DNA from: CAZWCX01 sp964632945
GTDB lineage: Bacteria; Planctomycetota; MHYJ01; WSZJ01; CAZWCX01
Assembly (NCBI GenBank): GCA_964632945.1
Contig: CAZWCX010000008.1
Span: forward strand, 1 to 64,000
Direction of reading: 5' to 3'
DNA: 64,000 nt
Every line of letters begins with the position of its first letter. Position 1 is the first letter of the stretch. Shown here one piece after another: positions 62,582 to 64,000 of the stretch. The position numbers and the translations under genes were made by a program. The notes under the pieces are model-generated. The model did no database searches. It was not told the DNA's origin and saw only the letters and a list, made by a program, of their open reading frames with translations.

Positions 62582-63967
62582 TCAAGGCCGGCGTGTTCCC
62601 CGGGGGCTCGCTCCCGGGGCGGACCCGGATCCGCGCTTCGGGATGGCGCGGCAGGCCTCCGCGAGCCGGCGCAGCGCGGGATTCTCGGCGGCGGCGGGGG
62701 CGGGGAGGAGGGCGAGCACACGCTGCGCCAGGGAGTAGGACTGCCGGACGGCCGCGCGCGTCGCGGCGCAGGCGGCGTCACGGGTGTAGCCGCGGCACTC
62801 CACGGCGGTGCGTACCAGCGCCGGAAGAAGCCGGGAGAGTCGCATGCGCCGGTGAGCGGCGTCCTCGAGGCGTGCGCAGACGATGCCGCGGACGTCGTGC
62901 CGGGACTCGAGCAGCATCCGCTCGACCTCGCTCCACCGTCGGCTGCGGAGATACTCCTCGATCAACGCGCGGGCGGCTTCCTGGCGGTGGAAGCCGTCCG
63001 CGTCTTCCGCCGCGACGCGCGCCAGGGCTTCCTCGGCGGCGCGGAGGTCGGCGCCGGATTCCGCGAAACGATGGAGCCAGATGACGGCGGTCTGCCGGTC
63101 GGGGCCGTCGAGCAAGCGGACGAAGGCGGCGACGAGCGGCGCGGTGTCCCAGCGGCGGGTGACGGCGGCATCGAGGATCGCGCCGGTGGCGGCCTCGGAC
63201 GCGTGGTGACCCCGGGAGAGGGCCGCGGCGAGCGGGGGGATCGCGGCCGCCCCGTCGGCGCCGTTCTTGACCGCCGCCGCCAGGGCGGAGAGGGCGTGCC
63301 AGCCCGCGGCCTCGTCCGCGAGCGCCGCGGCGAGGGCCGGGAGGGCGGACTCGATGGAAGCCCTCGCCTTGGCGAGATCCAGGAACGTGCACGCGGCCTC
63401 CGTTCGCTCCTCGGGCGTCCCGCGTTCGAGGCGTCCGGCGATCTCCCGCACGAGGTCCTCCTTCAGGGGGCGGTTGCGTTGCAGGCAGGTCAGCGTGCGG
63501 CGGGCGATCGTGCGCACGCCGGGATCGGCGTGTCGGAGGGCGGATCGCGCATGCTCGAGAAACTGCCGCACGTCCCGACCCTCTTCGGCGGCGCGATGGA
63601 CCTGTCGGAGGGCGGCAGCGACGGGTTCCGCGCGGCGAGCGCGAATCATCGCGGCGACCTCCTGCCACCGACTTTCGCCGGCGCGCCAGCGGGCGAGGAG
63701 GTACGCGGCCGACTCGCGGGTTCGGAGCCGGGGATCGTCCTCGAGCGCGGTGAGCGTGGGGGCGAGTCGTTCGATCGCGGCGCCCGGGAGGTCCGCGGCG
63801 GCCAGGGTGGCGGCGGCCTCCTCGCGGACGTCGGCCTCTCCGTGCGAGAGCAGGTCTTGCGCGGCCTGGAGGTTGTTGCGCTCCGCCGCTTCCGCGGTCA
63901 GGATCCAGGCCGACTCGCGACGAATCCACTCCTCGAGGTGATCGAGCCCGGCGCGCGCGTCGGCCAT
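62582..63967 (-). CDS. HEAT-like helical repeat protein, 5' end may lie beyond the window
   Basis: A 461-residue (or longer) protein composed of Ala/Arg/Leu-rich helical pairs of about 35-45 residues, such as ADVREEAAATLAAADLPGAA and DPGVRTIARRTLTCL, in the style of HEAT repeats. It has no signal peptide or catalytic motif; the C-terminus is low-complexity and basic. The ATG at 63967 has a GGAGGAGG about 15 nt upstream, which is far. The frame stays open to the window edge, so a more upstream start is possible. It is followed closely by the kinase gene and may be a scaffold for it. Confidence 0.65.
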   Translation of the reverse strand: MADARAGLDHLEEWIRRESAWILTAEAAERNNLQAAQDLLSHGEADVREEAAATLAAADLPGAAIERLAPTLTALEDDPRLRTRESAAYLLARWRAGESRWQEVAAMIRARRAEPVAAALRQVHRAAEEGRDVRQFLEHARSALRHADPGVRTIARRTLTCLQRNRPLKEDLVREIAGRLERGTPEERTEAACTFLDLAKARASIESALPALAAALADEAAGWHALSALAAAVKNGADGAAAIPPLAAALSRGHHASEAATGAILDAAVTRRWDTAPLVAAFVRLLDGPDRQTAVIWLHRFAESGADLRAAEEALARVAAEDADGFHRQEAARALIEEYLRSRRWSEVERMLLESRHDVRGIVCARLEDAAHRRMRLSRLLPALVRTAVECRGYTRDAACAATRAAVRQSYSLAQRVLALLPAPAAAENPALRRLAEACRAIPKRGSGSAPGASPRGTRRP

Positions 63968-64000
63968 GCGCCCAGGGTTTCGCGCTTCCTCCTCCGCGCG

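Overview
The DNA is uniformly G+C-rich and packed with long genes. It carries three very large Ser/Thr kinases (two fused to TPR arrays, one to a formylglycine-generating-enzyme-like domain), an RCC1-repeat secreted protein, many two-component proteins and a DUF1580 protein in an integrated element. That mix is most like a chromosome of Planctomycetota; a myxobacterium-like deltaproteobacterium is the main alternative. No rRNA or marker gene in the window settles it.

Layout. 1-6.6 kb: the end of a multi-pass membrane protein, a MacB/FtsX-type ABC exporter pair, another membrane protein, a long ankyrin-repeat protein and a degenerate HepT-like protein. 6.69-14.72 kb: an initiator tRNA-Met gene with an 8-kb element integrated in its 3' half. 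The element is bounded by a 42-bp direct repeat. It encodes a tyrosine integrase in a coupled operon with two small proteins, then a DUF1580 protein, a primase-polymerase/DUF3631 helicase, a zinc protein and a DUF5681 protein, and finally a small serine recombinase with a ribbon-helix-helix-like partner. A symmetric six-copy iteron array lies inside the 3' part of the primase-helicase gene and looks like an origin of replication. A 10-bp motif repeated near both ends looks like integrase arm sites. No virion genes are seen, so a phage-satellite-like or integrative plasmid-like element is the best description.

15.5-28.4 kb: an unknown zinc-ribbon protein, a PP2C-like phosphatase next to an IMP-dehydrogenase-family gene, a secreted SGNH/PKD/RCC1 protein, a kinase-TPR protein, a divergent pyruvate-kinase-like protein and a YkgJ-type cysteine-cluster protein. 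28.5-33.3 kb: a 1571-residue DUF4011/SF1 helicase/nuclease/DUF3320 protein. 33.3-41.7 kb: two candidate selenoproteins (each a thioredoxin-fold gene interrupted by one in-frame TGA followed by a hairpin), a serine beta-lactamase-like hydrolase, a PRPP synthetase-family protein, a kinase-FGE fusion and a ROK sugar kinase. 41.9-45 kb: a secreted protein and two overlapping spermidine-synthase-like membrane genes. 45-58.2 kb: a signalling cluster (two hybrid histidine kinases, a lone receiver, a pseudo-receiver LuxR-type regulator, and a NarL-type kinase/regulator pair) interspersed with a CoA-disulfide-reductase-like/rhodanese protein, a flavin reductase and a DedA/VTT membrane protein. 58.4-64 kb: a third giant kinase-TPR protein and a HEAT-like repeat protein.

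Common themes are reversible Ser/Thr phosphorylation, multi-step His-Asp phosphorelay and thiol/selenol redox chemistry. Several proteins have lost expected catalytic residues (HepT-like, receiver, CoADR-like, pyruvate-kinase-like, FGE-like). All assignments come from reading the sequence; no database search was run.
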